This document shows, piece by piece, positions 22,185 through 31,769 of a stretch of DNA of 64,000 bases. The translations under genes were made by a program, and so were the position numbers. Under the pieces are notes generated by a model. That model worked only from the letters and a program-made list of their open reading frames with translations, had not been told where the DNA came from and did no database searches. The number at the start of each line of letters is the position of its first letter. Position 1 is the stretch's first letter. This DNA is from Hybos culiciformis (taxonomy: Eukaryota; Arthropoda; Insecta; Diptera; Hybotidae): positions 105,770,485 to 105,834,484 of the forward strand of contig OZ023273.1 of the NCBI GenBank assembly GCA_964007475.1, given 5' to 3'.

Positions 22185-22385
22185 AGATCTACACAAAATC
22201 AAATAAAAATTTCTAAGAATTTGTATGTATCAAGTTTTTATTAAGAACAATGACAATTATGCTAGAGATTATGGTCGACGTAATTCGCGCCCGTATTCGC
22301 ACGCCGTTCACTTGCGAAAAACAAAAGAGAATAAAAAATTATTGTTGCCATTATAGAAAAAAAAAATATGGTTAATAAATTAATT

Positions 22386-22565
22386 TTTAAAGTTTATACT
22401 TCTTTAGCCGCGTTGTATGTTCGAATTTTTTTTTATTTTGGTAGAGGGTAAAAATCCATTTTGTAATCTAGTTCGAAAACGCGTGAGTTTTTTTCTCAGA
22501 AAAATAAGAATAAGAATACTTATCTTTTTGTTTTATTTAAGAAACCCAAAATCATATGGACAATA
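22386..22565. repeat. Repeat module beginning AAGTTTATACTTCTTTAGC, copy 1
   Basis: The same module, from AAGTTTATACTTCTTTAG through TTGGTAGAGGGTAAAAATCC and AATCATATGGACAATATGG, recurs at 42139-42302, and its first ~55 bp at 44976-45030. Each copy sits at the edge of a tandem array. In copy 2 the module continues into a tRNA-like sequence; here it breaks at ATATGG into the 118-bp tandem repeat. Confidence 0.75.
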
Positions 22566-22993
22566 TGGTGAGTAGTTTCGCAAAAATTGTACCCGTGGTG
22601 GGATTGGGTTCAAACTTTGCAGAAATATTAAGAAAAAAAAAAAAAAATGGCGCAAAATTTTGAGCTGCTAGGTGGCGCTGCTGATGGTGAGTAGTTTCGC
22701 AAAAATTGTACCCGTGGTGGGATTGGGTTCAAACTTTGCAGAAATATTAAGAAGAAAAAAAAAATGGCGCAAAATTTTGAGCCGCTAGGTGGCGCTGCTG
22801 ATGCTGAGTAGTTTCCCAAAAACTGTACACGTGGTGGGATTGGGTTCAAACTTTGCAGAAATATTAAGAAAAAAAAAATATATGGTGCAAAATTTTGAGC
22901 CGCTAGGTGGCGCTGCTGATGGTGAGTAGTTTCGCAAAAATTGTACCCGTGGTGGGATTGGGTTCAAACTTTGCAGAAATGTTAAGAAGAAAA
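22566..22993. repeat. 118-bp tandem repeat, about 3.6 copies
   Basis: Unit starts GGTGAGTAGTTTCGCAAAAA and includes GTGGTGGGATTGGGTTCAAA, a poly(A) tract and CTAGGTGGCGCTGCTGAT. The copies are near-identical and the last is cut at the MITE at 22997. Unrelated in sequence to the 108-bp satellite at 42.4 kb, but flanked by the same modules. Confidence 0.92.
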
Positions 22994-22996
22994 AAA

Positions 22997-23211
22997 CACA
23001 CGAAGCAGTCATAGAACTGCCGACAGAAGTTTATACTTAAAGCTTTAAACTATGAAATAATAATGGCTACAAATAATGGACTGCTTTTGGACTAATGGAC
23101 TGATTTTAATTTTAATTTACATTTTGTACTGAGCAGCCCATAATTTGTAGCCACTGTTATATCATAGCTAAGTATAAAGTTCTGTAGGCAGTTCTATGAC
23201 TGCTTCGTGTG
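22997..23211. mobile_element. MITE, CACACGAAGCAGT family, copy 2
   Basis: A 215-bp inverted-repeat element with CACACGAAGCAGTCATAGAA at the left and its complement at the right. It shares with copy 1 both termini and the interior TAATGGACTG/CAGCCCATAATTTG features. It abuts the 118-bp tandem repeat. Confidence 0.88.
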
Positions 23212-24047
23212 TTTTTTTTTTTAATTTGACAAAAATCGCTCAAAAAATCATTTTTTATTTATAAACGTTTTAATATTTTATTAGAAATTAATCAATTTTA
23301 TTTTATTTTGAAATAATTTGGCTAAAATGCAGTTTTCTTGTAAGAGTCGGATTTTTCTCAAAGATTTTCCGCGAAGCGCAAGAGACATAAAAAGCCTAGG
23401 AAGTTTGGATGAGGCGGCCGACATCCTCCATTCAACATAAAAAAATTTTATTGGGAGAAATGCATTTTGGTCCCTATACCTAATTTATGGAAACTTTGGG
23501 AGGTCATATCTCTGAAACAGGAGATTGCCTGCACAACTCTCTTGGATTTGGGCGTTTGGGAACCGCCTGTGCATCCTCATCAAGTTTTAACGAAATCGGA
23601 AGTGTAACATAAACTTTATTTACGCCAATTTTTATTTAAATATTCAAGAAAAATTTTTAAATTTGGCCACACCAAAAAAAAACAACAACAAATGATTTTG
23701 ACAATATACGTAGTAAAATACTGCGAAAGTTATAATATTTTAACTTCTACACGCGTAAGCTGCGTTTTACGTCGTTGAGCATAATAAGTTTCATACATTT
23801 TCATACAATTTGATTTTTTACGTGCGTATACGCCGACCATATCTCTAATATTACCCTTTCTTCTATTTATTGCTACCGTAAAATTTTTTAACTTAACAAT
23901 ACTCATTTATATTTTCTATGGTACAGAACAAAACGCAAATGGTAATTGGTGAATATTAAAAATTTTACGTCAGTTCTTTTATATATTTATAATTTAAAAA
24001 GTCGTCCCAACAGTTAGAATATGTAAAAAGTGAAAAAAAATAAAAAT
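23212..24047. other. Gene-free region with a degenerate dispersed repeat
   Basis: The part at about 23380-23600 (ATTCAACATA, GGAAACTTTGGGAGG, TCTCTGAAACAGGAGATTG, TTTGGGAACCGCC) resembles 33420-33590 in the same order, with many differences. It probably represents an old repeat family. No coding sequence is supported. Confidence 0.5.
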
Positions 24048-25260
24048 CGTCTACAAATCGATGGATTTTTATATTACAAAGATTATAACCATAATGAAAA
24101 AACGTATTGGCGATGTTTAGAATATCAATTTTTAAAATGTAAAGCTCGAATTCACACTATCAGTGGCCAAGTAACTAATAAAATATGAGAACATAATCAT
24201 GCAGGTAATGCAGCAAAAGTTGTGGGTCAAAGTGTAATTCAGAGAATTAAAGAAACATCGCTACAAAGCCATACTAGTCCACACCAATTAATTACAGATA
24301 TTTATAAAGACGTACTGAAGTCAGTCTCAGTAAATCTTCCACGTGTTGCTGTTCGAAGAATTCGTAGTTCTTGCAATCAATATCCAAATGAAACACCTCT
24401 AACAAGACAAGAACTCAATATACACTAAAATTTTAAAACTACTTCTAGAGGTGAGCTTTTTCTTTTATTCGATAGTGACAAGGTAGAAAAAAGAATACTT
24501 ATCTTTTCAACACATCGTAATATGATTATTTTGTCGCAGCATTCCCACTAGTACTCAGACGGCACTTTCAAAAGTTGTCCAAATATACTTGCACAATATA
24601 CTTGCACAAGTTTATTGTGTTATTGGAGCTTGAAAGCAGATTAAAGCCCCAATCTATTTAGAGCAAGCTGCCATAAACGCTTACAAAGTAGTCTTCCCAG
24701 AGGTACGAATAAGACTTTGTTTTTTTCATTTTAAACAAAGTTTGTATAGACAAATAGCAAATAAAGGATTAAAACAAAACTATGAACCGATTTTGCCCTA
24801 AAAATTAGAATGCTAGCTTCACTTGCTTACGTTAAACCAGAGGACGTTGAAGAATCATTTCTTTTATTATCTTCTGAAGTACCTGAAATCGCCGAAACGT
24901 TTTTAGAATATTTTAGTCGAACTTACATAGGATATACTGATATACGTGGAATCAAAAAATGTGGAGTATTTCCCATTGATCAGTGAAATTTATTCAATTC
25001 TGGAAATGAATTGCCAAAAACAAATAACCATATTGAAGGATGGCACCGTTCTTCCAATGAACTTGTTTATATTCATCATCCTTCCATTTGGATATTGATT
25101 TTCTTAAGTCAGAGGAGGGAAAAAATGAAATAATTTTAGAACAACTCTTAGCACAAGTAGAAACTGGTGCCATTCCTAAAAAAAGATACGTTGATTATTG
25201 GCAAAGAATTGAAAAAATTGTTACATGAACTACCAAAAAAAAAATTAAAAAAAAAAACAA
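24048..25260 (+). pseudogene. MULE transposase with FLYWCH finger, second relic
   Basis: The plus strand encodes a FLYWCH-type finger (DGFLYYKDYNHNEKTYWRC then CKARIHT and EHNH) at about 24055-24200, interrupted by a stop. A helical linker follows (24222-24428), then FLLFDSD and YSDGTFKSCPNI (about 24550), which has the first catalytic Asp of MULE transposases, FFHFKQSLYRQI (about 24735), SLAYVKPEDVEESF (about 24820), and NNHIEGWHR (about 25025), which has the conserved Glu. It lacks part of the core and contains several stops and frameshifts. A different lineage from the 6.4-7.1 kb relic, judging by sequence. Confidence 0.8.
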
Positions 25261-25379
25261 AAAAAAAACTAAATGAACTAAATGAACTAAAAAAGTGGTC
25301 TGTAACGTAGATCGCCTCCTCGTGGTACTGACTGGGTAAAGCTAAATGATCTACCTAAAATTTAATTTAGAAAAAATAT

Positions 25380-25740
25380 TTCACCGTATGGACAATTCAC
25401 CGGATGAATAATTCATCGGAAAGAAAATTATTTTTATCAATCCGGGCCGCCCGGATAGATAAAAATAACTTTCCTTGCGATGAATCATTCATACGGTGAA
25501 TTGTCCATACGGTGAATTGTTCATACGGTGAATTGTCCATACGGTGAATTGTCCATACGGTGAATTGTCCATACGGTGAATTGTCCATACGGTGAATTGT
25601 CCATACGGTGAATTGTCCATACGGTGAATTTTCCATACGGTGAATTGATCATACGGTGAATTGTCCATACGGTGAATTGTCCATACCGTGAATTGTCCAT
25701 ACGGTGAATTGATCATACGGTGAATTGTCCATACGATGAA
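25380..25740 (-). repeat. 16-bp minisatellite, array 2 (inverted)
   Basis: About 18 copies of the unit in the opposite orientation to array 1 (GGTGAATTGTCCATAC on the plus strand), after two diverged units at 25380-25430. It is interrupted at 25435-25490 by unrelated sequence and ends against the hAT terminal repeat TGGTCACCCTA at 25755-25765. Confidence 0.93.
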
Positions 25741-26757
25741 TTGATTTTTGATCTGGTCACCCTAAATGGTACAAAATAAAACAAATATTTCTAAGAATTT
25801 TGTTATTTAATAAAAAAATTTATATTATGTTAAAAATTTGCATTAAAACTTTAGTTTTGATTAGAAATATGACTGGATTTAGCTTCAAAAATTGTTGACT
25901 GACAATTTGGATAACGGTTTATTTTATTTGTCCATACGGTGAATTGTCCATACGGTGAATTGTTCATACGGTGAATTGATCATACGATGAATTGTCCATA
26001 CGATGAATTGTCCATACGAAGAATTGTCCATACGATGAATTGTCCATACGGTGAATTGTCTTACGGCGAATTGTCTTACGGTGAATTGTCTTACGGTGAA
26101 TTGTTTACGGTGAATTGTCCGCAATGCAAAAAAATTCTCTAAAATTTTTCCTGTCAAGCAAAACAATTTCCTGCCAGATACGCTGAAACCACTATTTACT
26201 ATCTCCGTTAGTAAAATTTCATTTTTGAAGATTTTTGTCGATATTGTTCTTCTATTCTTAAATAATCAAATTAAAAATGAAAATAAAGCTCAATAACAGA
26301 TTTCTTTAGTGAAAAAATTAAAGAATAATTGTATCATAATTTTCACCACATCCTCGTCATTAATCCTGGATTAAAGCTGACATCGAAAATAAATTATTTA
26401 TAGAATTCTTTAAAAAATTATAAAAGTAACCCCCCGCCCCCCTTACTCTTAGTCCAGATCCGCTAGTGCATACATATCGTCCGCTGAGAATTTAATTGTC
26501 GTATGTAGATTTTGTCAGTTTTAGGATTACGATCAAAAGTTTTCGAGGCTGAATTTTCTTGTAACGCAATCAGTTTTTTTATTTCTCTATTAGTTTTTGA
26601 GATATTCAGCTTCTATTTTGTTGTATGTATCATAAAAGTAACATTTTGAGAGAATAATTGTCGTATGTGTTGAATTTTTGCTATAATTTTTAAATTTTTT
26701 TTTGTCGTATGTATGCATACAAAATTTTCAACGGTTGAAGTGGGCTTTGGGGGTGAA
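25741..26757. repeat. 1-kb direct duplication, unit 1
   Basis: Nearly identical to 27677-28692. Both units begin with the hAT right end (TTTTTGATCTGGTCACCCTA), contain the AATGGTACAAAATAAAAC flank, a 16-bp minisatellite block and a GTCGTATGT-rich tail, and end at GAAGTGGGCTTTGGGG. Only a handful of substitutions and one 2-base indel were seen by eye, implying a recent duplication. No gene. Confidence 0.92.
25934..26125 (-). repeat. 16-bp minisatellite, array 3 (inside duplication unit 1)
   Basis: About 12 inverted units, with variants in which GTCCATAC is shortened to GTCTTAC or GTTTAC at the right edge. The same variant order is seen at 27870-28061 and, complemented, at the start of array 1 (20117-20150). 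A small extra block of two to three units lies at 26755-26800. Confidence 0.92.
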
Positions 26758-26998
26758 TTGTCCATACGATGAATAGTTTACGGTGAATTGTCTTACGAAT
26801 AATTCTGTAATTTTTTTTTTTTATTAAATAATACTAAATATACTAAATAATAAAATTAAGTAATACGAATAATTCTGTAATTAAGAAATGTTTGCAAAAA
26901 CTTAATTTTTTTTTTTTTTTATAATACTATATAATAATTTTATGTTATTGTATTAATAAGTTCCTTTCATTTCAAAGTATTCACATGTAAAATGGTAC

Positions 26999-27700
26999 TA
27001 GGGTGACCAGACATACCCCTTTCTGGGGTAGGCTACCCCATTTTTGATTAAATTTTCCTGAAATACCCCATTTCCAAAATCTGTAATGGGGTACGATAAA
27101 ATACCCCAAAAACACCAAAAAACATTTTTTTTTTTTGTATTTCGCTTCAATTTCGAAAATCCAACTTTTTTTTTATTATCAAGTGAATTTCAGCATTATT
27201 TTTTCATAGGGAATATTAGTAAATCGGCAGGATTCGAATATTTTTGGATAAAGTTCCTAAATAATTATAGTTCACCTAATTTGGAAAAAAGAATAATTTT
27301 ATATTTGCATTGCCTCATTCAAATTGAACGCATTTTTTCATTAAAGTTTAATACATGGAGAAAGGATAGGAATCGACTAAACATTTGTGCTGTTGAAGGT
27401 GAATTGATGGTAAAAACTAATTACTCATATTCATGTAAAAAACTCTGTGATTGCGTTTCCAAAAACAATACGTTACTTAAAAAATAAGGTCCAATGATAA
27501 ATATTAATATAAAATTAAATTTGGCTTTTAATTTTAGTTTTTATGATTTAATTTTGTCATTATTTATTTATTTTTTGTTAGTTATTACATATGAAATAGA
27601 ACTAAAAAGTTTGTTTTATTTTTTTATATAGTGAAGAACGAAATAAAAAACCATTAATAAAATACTAACCCAAAAATAGATTTTTGATCTGGTCACCCTA
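26999..27700 (+). mobile_element. Non-autonomous hAT element with 8-bp target duplication (702 bp)
   Basis: Termini TAGGGTGACCAGA and TCTGGTCACCCTA, flanked by AATGGTAC at 26991-26998 and 27701-27708, an 8-bp duplication diagnostic of hAT transposition. The interior near the left end is a run of CCCC/GGGG-containing short repeats (ATACCCCATTT, GGGGTA). A remnant of the transposase C-terminus lies at 27330-27487. Confidence 0.9.
27330..27487 (+). pseudogene. hAT transposase C-terminal dimerisation-region remnant
   Basis: The end of the frame 27086-27487 reads FSLKFNTWRKDRNRLNICAV, then ELMVKTNYSYSCKKLCD and NTLLKK. This resembles the conserved W...RNRL...VK.N....C....LL pattern at the C-terminus of one insect hAT transposase lineage. 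The upstream part of the frame is low-complexity and not recognisable, and the catalytic core is absent. Confidence 0.55.
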
Positions 27701-28692
27701 AATGGTACAAAATAAAACAAATATTTCTAAGAATTTTGTTATTTAATAAAAAAATTGATATTATGTTAAAAATTTGCATTGAAACTTTAGTTTTGATTAG
27801 AAATATGACTGGATTTAGCTTCAAAAATTGTTGACTGACAATTTGGATAACGGTTTATTTTATTTGTCCATACGGTGAATTGTCCATACGGTGAATTGTT
27901 CATACGGTGAATTGATCATACGATGAATTGTCCATACGATGAATTGTCCATACGAAGAATTGTCCATACGATGAATTGTCCATACGGTGAATTGTCTTAC
28001 GGCGAATTGTCTTACGGTGAATTGTCTTACGGTGAATTGTTTACGGTGAATTGTCCGCAATGCAAAAAAATTCTCTAAAATTTTTCCTGTCAAGCAAAAC
28101 AATTTCCTGCCAGATACGCTGAAACCACTATTTACTATCTTCGTTAGTAAAATTTCATTTTTATGAAGATTTTTGTCGATATTGTTCTTCTATTCTTAAA
28201 TAATCAAATTAAAAATTAAAATAAAGCTCAATAACAGATTTCTTTAGTGAAAAAATTAAAGAATAATTGTATCATAATTTTCACCACATCCTCGTCATTA
28301 ATCCTGGATTAAAGCTGACATCGAAAATAAATTATTTATAGAATTCTTTAAAAAATTATAAAAGTAACCCCCCGCCCCCCTTACTCTTAGTCCAGATCCG
28401 CTAGTGCATACATATCGTCCGCTGAGAATTTAATTGTCGTATGTAGATTTTGTCAGTTTTAGAATTACGATCAAAAGTTTTCGAGGCTGAATTTTCTTGT
28501 AACGCAATCAGTTTTTTTATTTCTCTATTAGTTTTTGAGATATTCAGCTTCTATTTTGTTGTATGTATCATAAAAGTAACATTTTGAGAGAATAATTGTC
28601 GTATGTGTTGAATTTTTGCTATAATTTTTAAATTTTTTTTTGTCGTATGTATGCATACAAAATTTTCAACGGTTGAAGTGGGCTTTGGGGTT
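27677..28692. repeat. 1-kb direct duplication, unit 2
   Basis: Second unit of the duplication described at 25741-26757. This unit is attached to the complete hAT element on its left. The two units share the minisatellite block (here 27870-28061), so the minisatellite was present before duplication. Confidence 0.92.
27870..28061 (-). repeat. 16-bp minisatellite, array 4 (inside duplication unit 2)
   Basis: Same order of unit variants as array 3, apparently identical over its length. Confidence 0.92.
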
Positions 28693-29441
28693 TAAAATAA
28701 GTATTGCATTTAAGAATCAATAACACAAAATTTTATATCAATTTTATCAAAAAAATATATCAATAGTTCTAAAACTGTCATATTGTTGATAAAGAAATGA
28801 AACGATAAACTTTATCAAAATCACCTTTATTAAAAATAAATTACAAACAAAATAAAATAATTGAAATTTAAAGTCTTAATTAATTTTGTAATTTTTTCCT
28901 AGATCGTTTGAAAATGCTTTCGGTGCGTCTAAAAGTGGAAAGTAATATTCAGATTATACATACTTTTTTATTATAAATTTTAAGTACATTAATTCAGGGT
29001 TACAAATAACACTCTTTTTTCTATCTTTTTCACTCTTTTTAACTTTTTCTCATTGGAGGAAGATATTTAAAAAAATTCTCTAAATCTCTAACATAGAATT
29101 TGTATTTAAGCAACGAAAATATTACTCAATAACAATTTCTTTTCAAACATTTTAAATCAATTAATATTTTTCTGAGTTACATTTGAATTACTCAATTCTT
29201 AAAGGATTGATATTAATTCTTCATTTAAAAAATAATTATCAAGTAAACAAAAATATTTTTCTGTGTAAGAAGTTTCTTATGAGTAGAATTTTTAAAACTT
29301 AAATATCAGTCATTCATTGATGAGTAGAAATTTGTTAAAATAATATTACTCTACTTTTTAGGAACTGAGGAATAAATTTAATTCAAAGTCAAAAACTCTT
29401 TCGTATGTTTTAAAAATACATTTTAGTTTTTTTTTTCAGAA
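28693..29441. other. Gene-free AT-rich region
   Basis: No gene seen. The part 29030-29270 has degenerate ACTCAAT/ATTACTC repeats and ends TTTTTCTGTGTAA, resembling the subterminal block and terminus of the TIR element at 1663-2626. It may be a decayed relative, but no partner end was found. Confidence 0.4.
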
Positions 29442-29477
29442 GTGTGTGTGTGTGTGTGTGGGTATGTGTGTGTGTGT
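29442..29477. repeat. (GT)n microsatellite
   Basis: About 17 GT units interrupted once by GGTA. Confidence 0.95.
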
Positions 29478-29603
29478 TTAAATAAAATAAGTTAACGAAA
29501 AAAAATTGCACATTTACACCAACAACCAAAATTTCTATAAGAAAACACACATCTATTCGAACTAACTTTTACTTTTCTACATGCACAAAAAATTGTGTAT
29601 TAA

Positions 29604-29939
29604 GTACTAAACACAATTGGGGCGACAGCGACAACGACAGCGATAGCGACTATCAAAAAAAAATAGAAACCATATATTTGTATGAGAATGAACACAATTG
29701 AGACGACTGGCGACAAACGACATTGTCGCCTGGCGACAAATTAGAAATTTTTCTATTTTGTCGCCAGGCGACAACGACAACCATATATTTTTTTATTTAT
29801 TTTTCTATTTGTTTACTTTTTTCCTGTATATTTATTTCGTCGCCGTCGCCGTAATTGTGTTCACTCGAGTGATATCGCTGTCGTTGTCGTTGTAGTCGTC
29901 GTTGTCGCCGTCGTTGTCGCCCCAATTGTGTTTACTCCT
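29604..29939. mobile_element. MITE, ACACAATTGGGGCGAC family, copy A
   Basis: Left end GTACTAAACACAATTGGGGC and right end complementing AGGAGTAAACACAATTGGGG, with TTAA on both sides (29600-29603, 29940-29943). The interior is rich in GCGACA/GTCGC hexamers in inverted arrangement, with a further ACACAATTG...CAATTGTGT-like inner pair and a GTCGCCTGGCGACA hairpin. Related to the shorter copy B at 47488-47638. Confidence 0.8.
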
Positions 29940-30044
29940 TTAAGAAGATTTGATTCTAACTCGCAATCATTTTTAAAAACAAAATGAGCAAAATTCCTTT
30001 GAATTAAAGTAAAAATTGATAAGAGAAAAAAACAAAATTTTATA

Positions 30045-30226
30045 TAGTACGATTCAAATCACTTGACCAATCCGTTATGCAAAGCTTTCCCTTTCCATTA
30101 AAAAATGCATACAAAATTTAGGGGAAATTATTTAAGAAAAAAGCTCATGCAATTTTTGTATAATAATTTTATTCAAATTTTACCCTCTCTTAAAAGCTCA
30201 TTGGTCAAGTGATTTGAATCGTACTA
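30045..30226. mobile_element. MITE with perfect 27-bp TIR (182 bp)
   Basis: TAGTACGATTCAAATCACTT continuing GACCAAT at 30045-30071 is perfectly complemented at 30200-30226. The outermost TA dinucleotides may be the target duplication. No coding sequence. Confidence 0.9.
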
Positions 30227-30484
30227 TATCATCAAATTCTAAGCAATATAACGAAAATACATTATTTGCTTAAAGTGAGTGGATATTTAAATTTTGCTTG
30301 TACCTATTTTTTATTACTGAGAGAAATAAACTTAATAAAACTTAATACTCAGTGAGTTTTATAATTGTTTTGAAATAATAAGTCTTTAATGAGTGAGTTT
30401 TTTAATTACTCGAGGAATATTTTTTTCCCTGCATTAATTAATTAATATATCTTTCAACAATTGAAAAATTCTGTACATTTCGAT

Positions 30485-30569
30485 AGCGATGACGAAATTT
30501 TGGATCCAGACTTTCGTGTTTCCTGTTCGTCTAAAAATACTGATTCTGAACCACAATTGATTTCAGGTA
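30485..30569 (+). other. Possible exon remnant
   Basis: A frame reading SDDEILDPDFRVSCSSKNT, then an acidic/Ser tail, ends at a possible splice donor (CAG|GTAC at about 30565). About 1.3 kb downstream, beyond the hAT-like element, 31830-31930 could encode a RKRLRSKGQAYIGANGKE-like segment. Together they resemble two exons of one broken gene, but I do not recognise the family and stops are present. Confidence 0.25.
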
Positions 30570-30577
30570 CTTAGTAC

Positions 30578-31727
30578 TAGAGAGTCACGTTTCCCGGATT
30601 ATTTTTGTTCCCGGGAAACGGGAAATTTTAAATTCGTTTTCCCGGGAATCCCGGGAAACCCGGGAAAGTAAAGAAATAGGATTAAGGGTGAAACCTGTAA
30701 AAGTGTTTAAAATTTATGAAAAACACAATTGAAAAAAACAAAAATGTTTATGTGTGATAAAGTACCTGTCAAAAAATTTTTTTTGTGTAAAATATATGAA
30801 AAATGTAAAAAAAAATAGAGGTTTACGCAAAGAAACTTGATTTTGTAGTATTAAAAAAAAGCTTTCGTTTTGAAAAGGTAAGTCACTTGAAATTTATTGC
30901 TTTAATGAAACTAATTTCGATTTCAGAATGCAGAATCATATTTAAAAAATTGATAATTTTCTGATTTTATTCAGAATCAAAAATAATTCATCAATTATTT
31001 ATTATTTAAGTAGTAAACTGCTGTATTGAAAGGAAAATATTTTTAATTTTAAAATAATTTTTTTAATTTTTTATATAACATGCAGAAAATATGGTAAGGA
31101 AATGTTGTGTAAGGGGTTGTGACACAAAACCCATGACTGAAATATTTACGTTTGTTCCAATTTTTTAATTTATAATTTTATATGAAAAAAATTGAAACAT
31201 TGTGTACATTATTTTACATCAATACTTATTTTTATAGGAACCAAGGAACCTCTTATACAAACTTTTAATTTAAATCAATTCAAATTTAGAGTAAAATAAT
31301 AAATTGTCAATGCTTCAATTGAATTTAAATTATGATACTTTTACAAGGATCCCTTATAAAAATATTTTGAAATTAAAATAAAGTACCTATCAAAATTGTT
31401 TTTGAAATTTGATTTTCATAGGTACGTACATTGCTAGAATTATATTATAAAATTTTTAATTTGAGTTTAAAAAATAAGTTTTTAAAAACGAAAGGCAGTT
31501 CAGGGAACAATTACTTAAATTTGATCTTTTTTTGGTGCTATGGAAACAAAATTTCGTTCAATAATATTTTTGTTTAGTTTTGTTTTGATTTAAAAGAGAA
31601 TAGAACCAAAATGAACACAATATTATCCTTTTCAAACAATTATTTTGTTCCCGGGAATTCCGGCTCGGTGTTCCCGGGAAACGGGAAAAAAATTATTAAA
31701 AATTTCGCGGGAATTCCCGCCTCTCTA
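30578..31727. mobile_element. hAT-like element with 8-bp target duplication (1150 bp)
   Basis: Starts TAGAGAGTCACGTTTCCCGG and ends GGGAATTCCCGCCTCTCTA, imperfect inverted repeats followed inward by CCCGGGAAACGGGAAA-type subterminal repeats at both ends. The 8-bp direct repeat CTTAGTAC flanks it (30570-30577, 31728-31735). The right flank was then tandemly duplicated once (CTCTCTACTTAGTACTCACT recurs about 37 bp on). The only coding hint inside is a THAP-like scrap. Confidence 0.85.
31091..31168 (+). pseudogene. THAP-like zinc-finger N-terminus
   Basis: A 25-codon frame reading MVRKCCVRGCDTK and then FTFVP before a stop. The C-x4-C spacing followed by an aromatic-x-aromatic-x-Pro resembles the start of THAP (C2CH) DNA-binding domains, which occur in P-element-type transposases and host genes. 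Far too short to be functional here. Confidence 0.35.
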
Positions 31728-31769
31728 CTTAGTACTCACTTTTTAATAGGGAATCGGACTCTCTACTTA

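Noticed and set aside
25380..25740. Regular short repeats considered as a CRISPR array
   Set aside because: Units are directly abutting 16-mers with no unique spacers, in a eukaryotic context.
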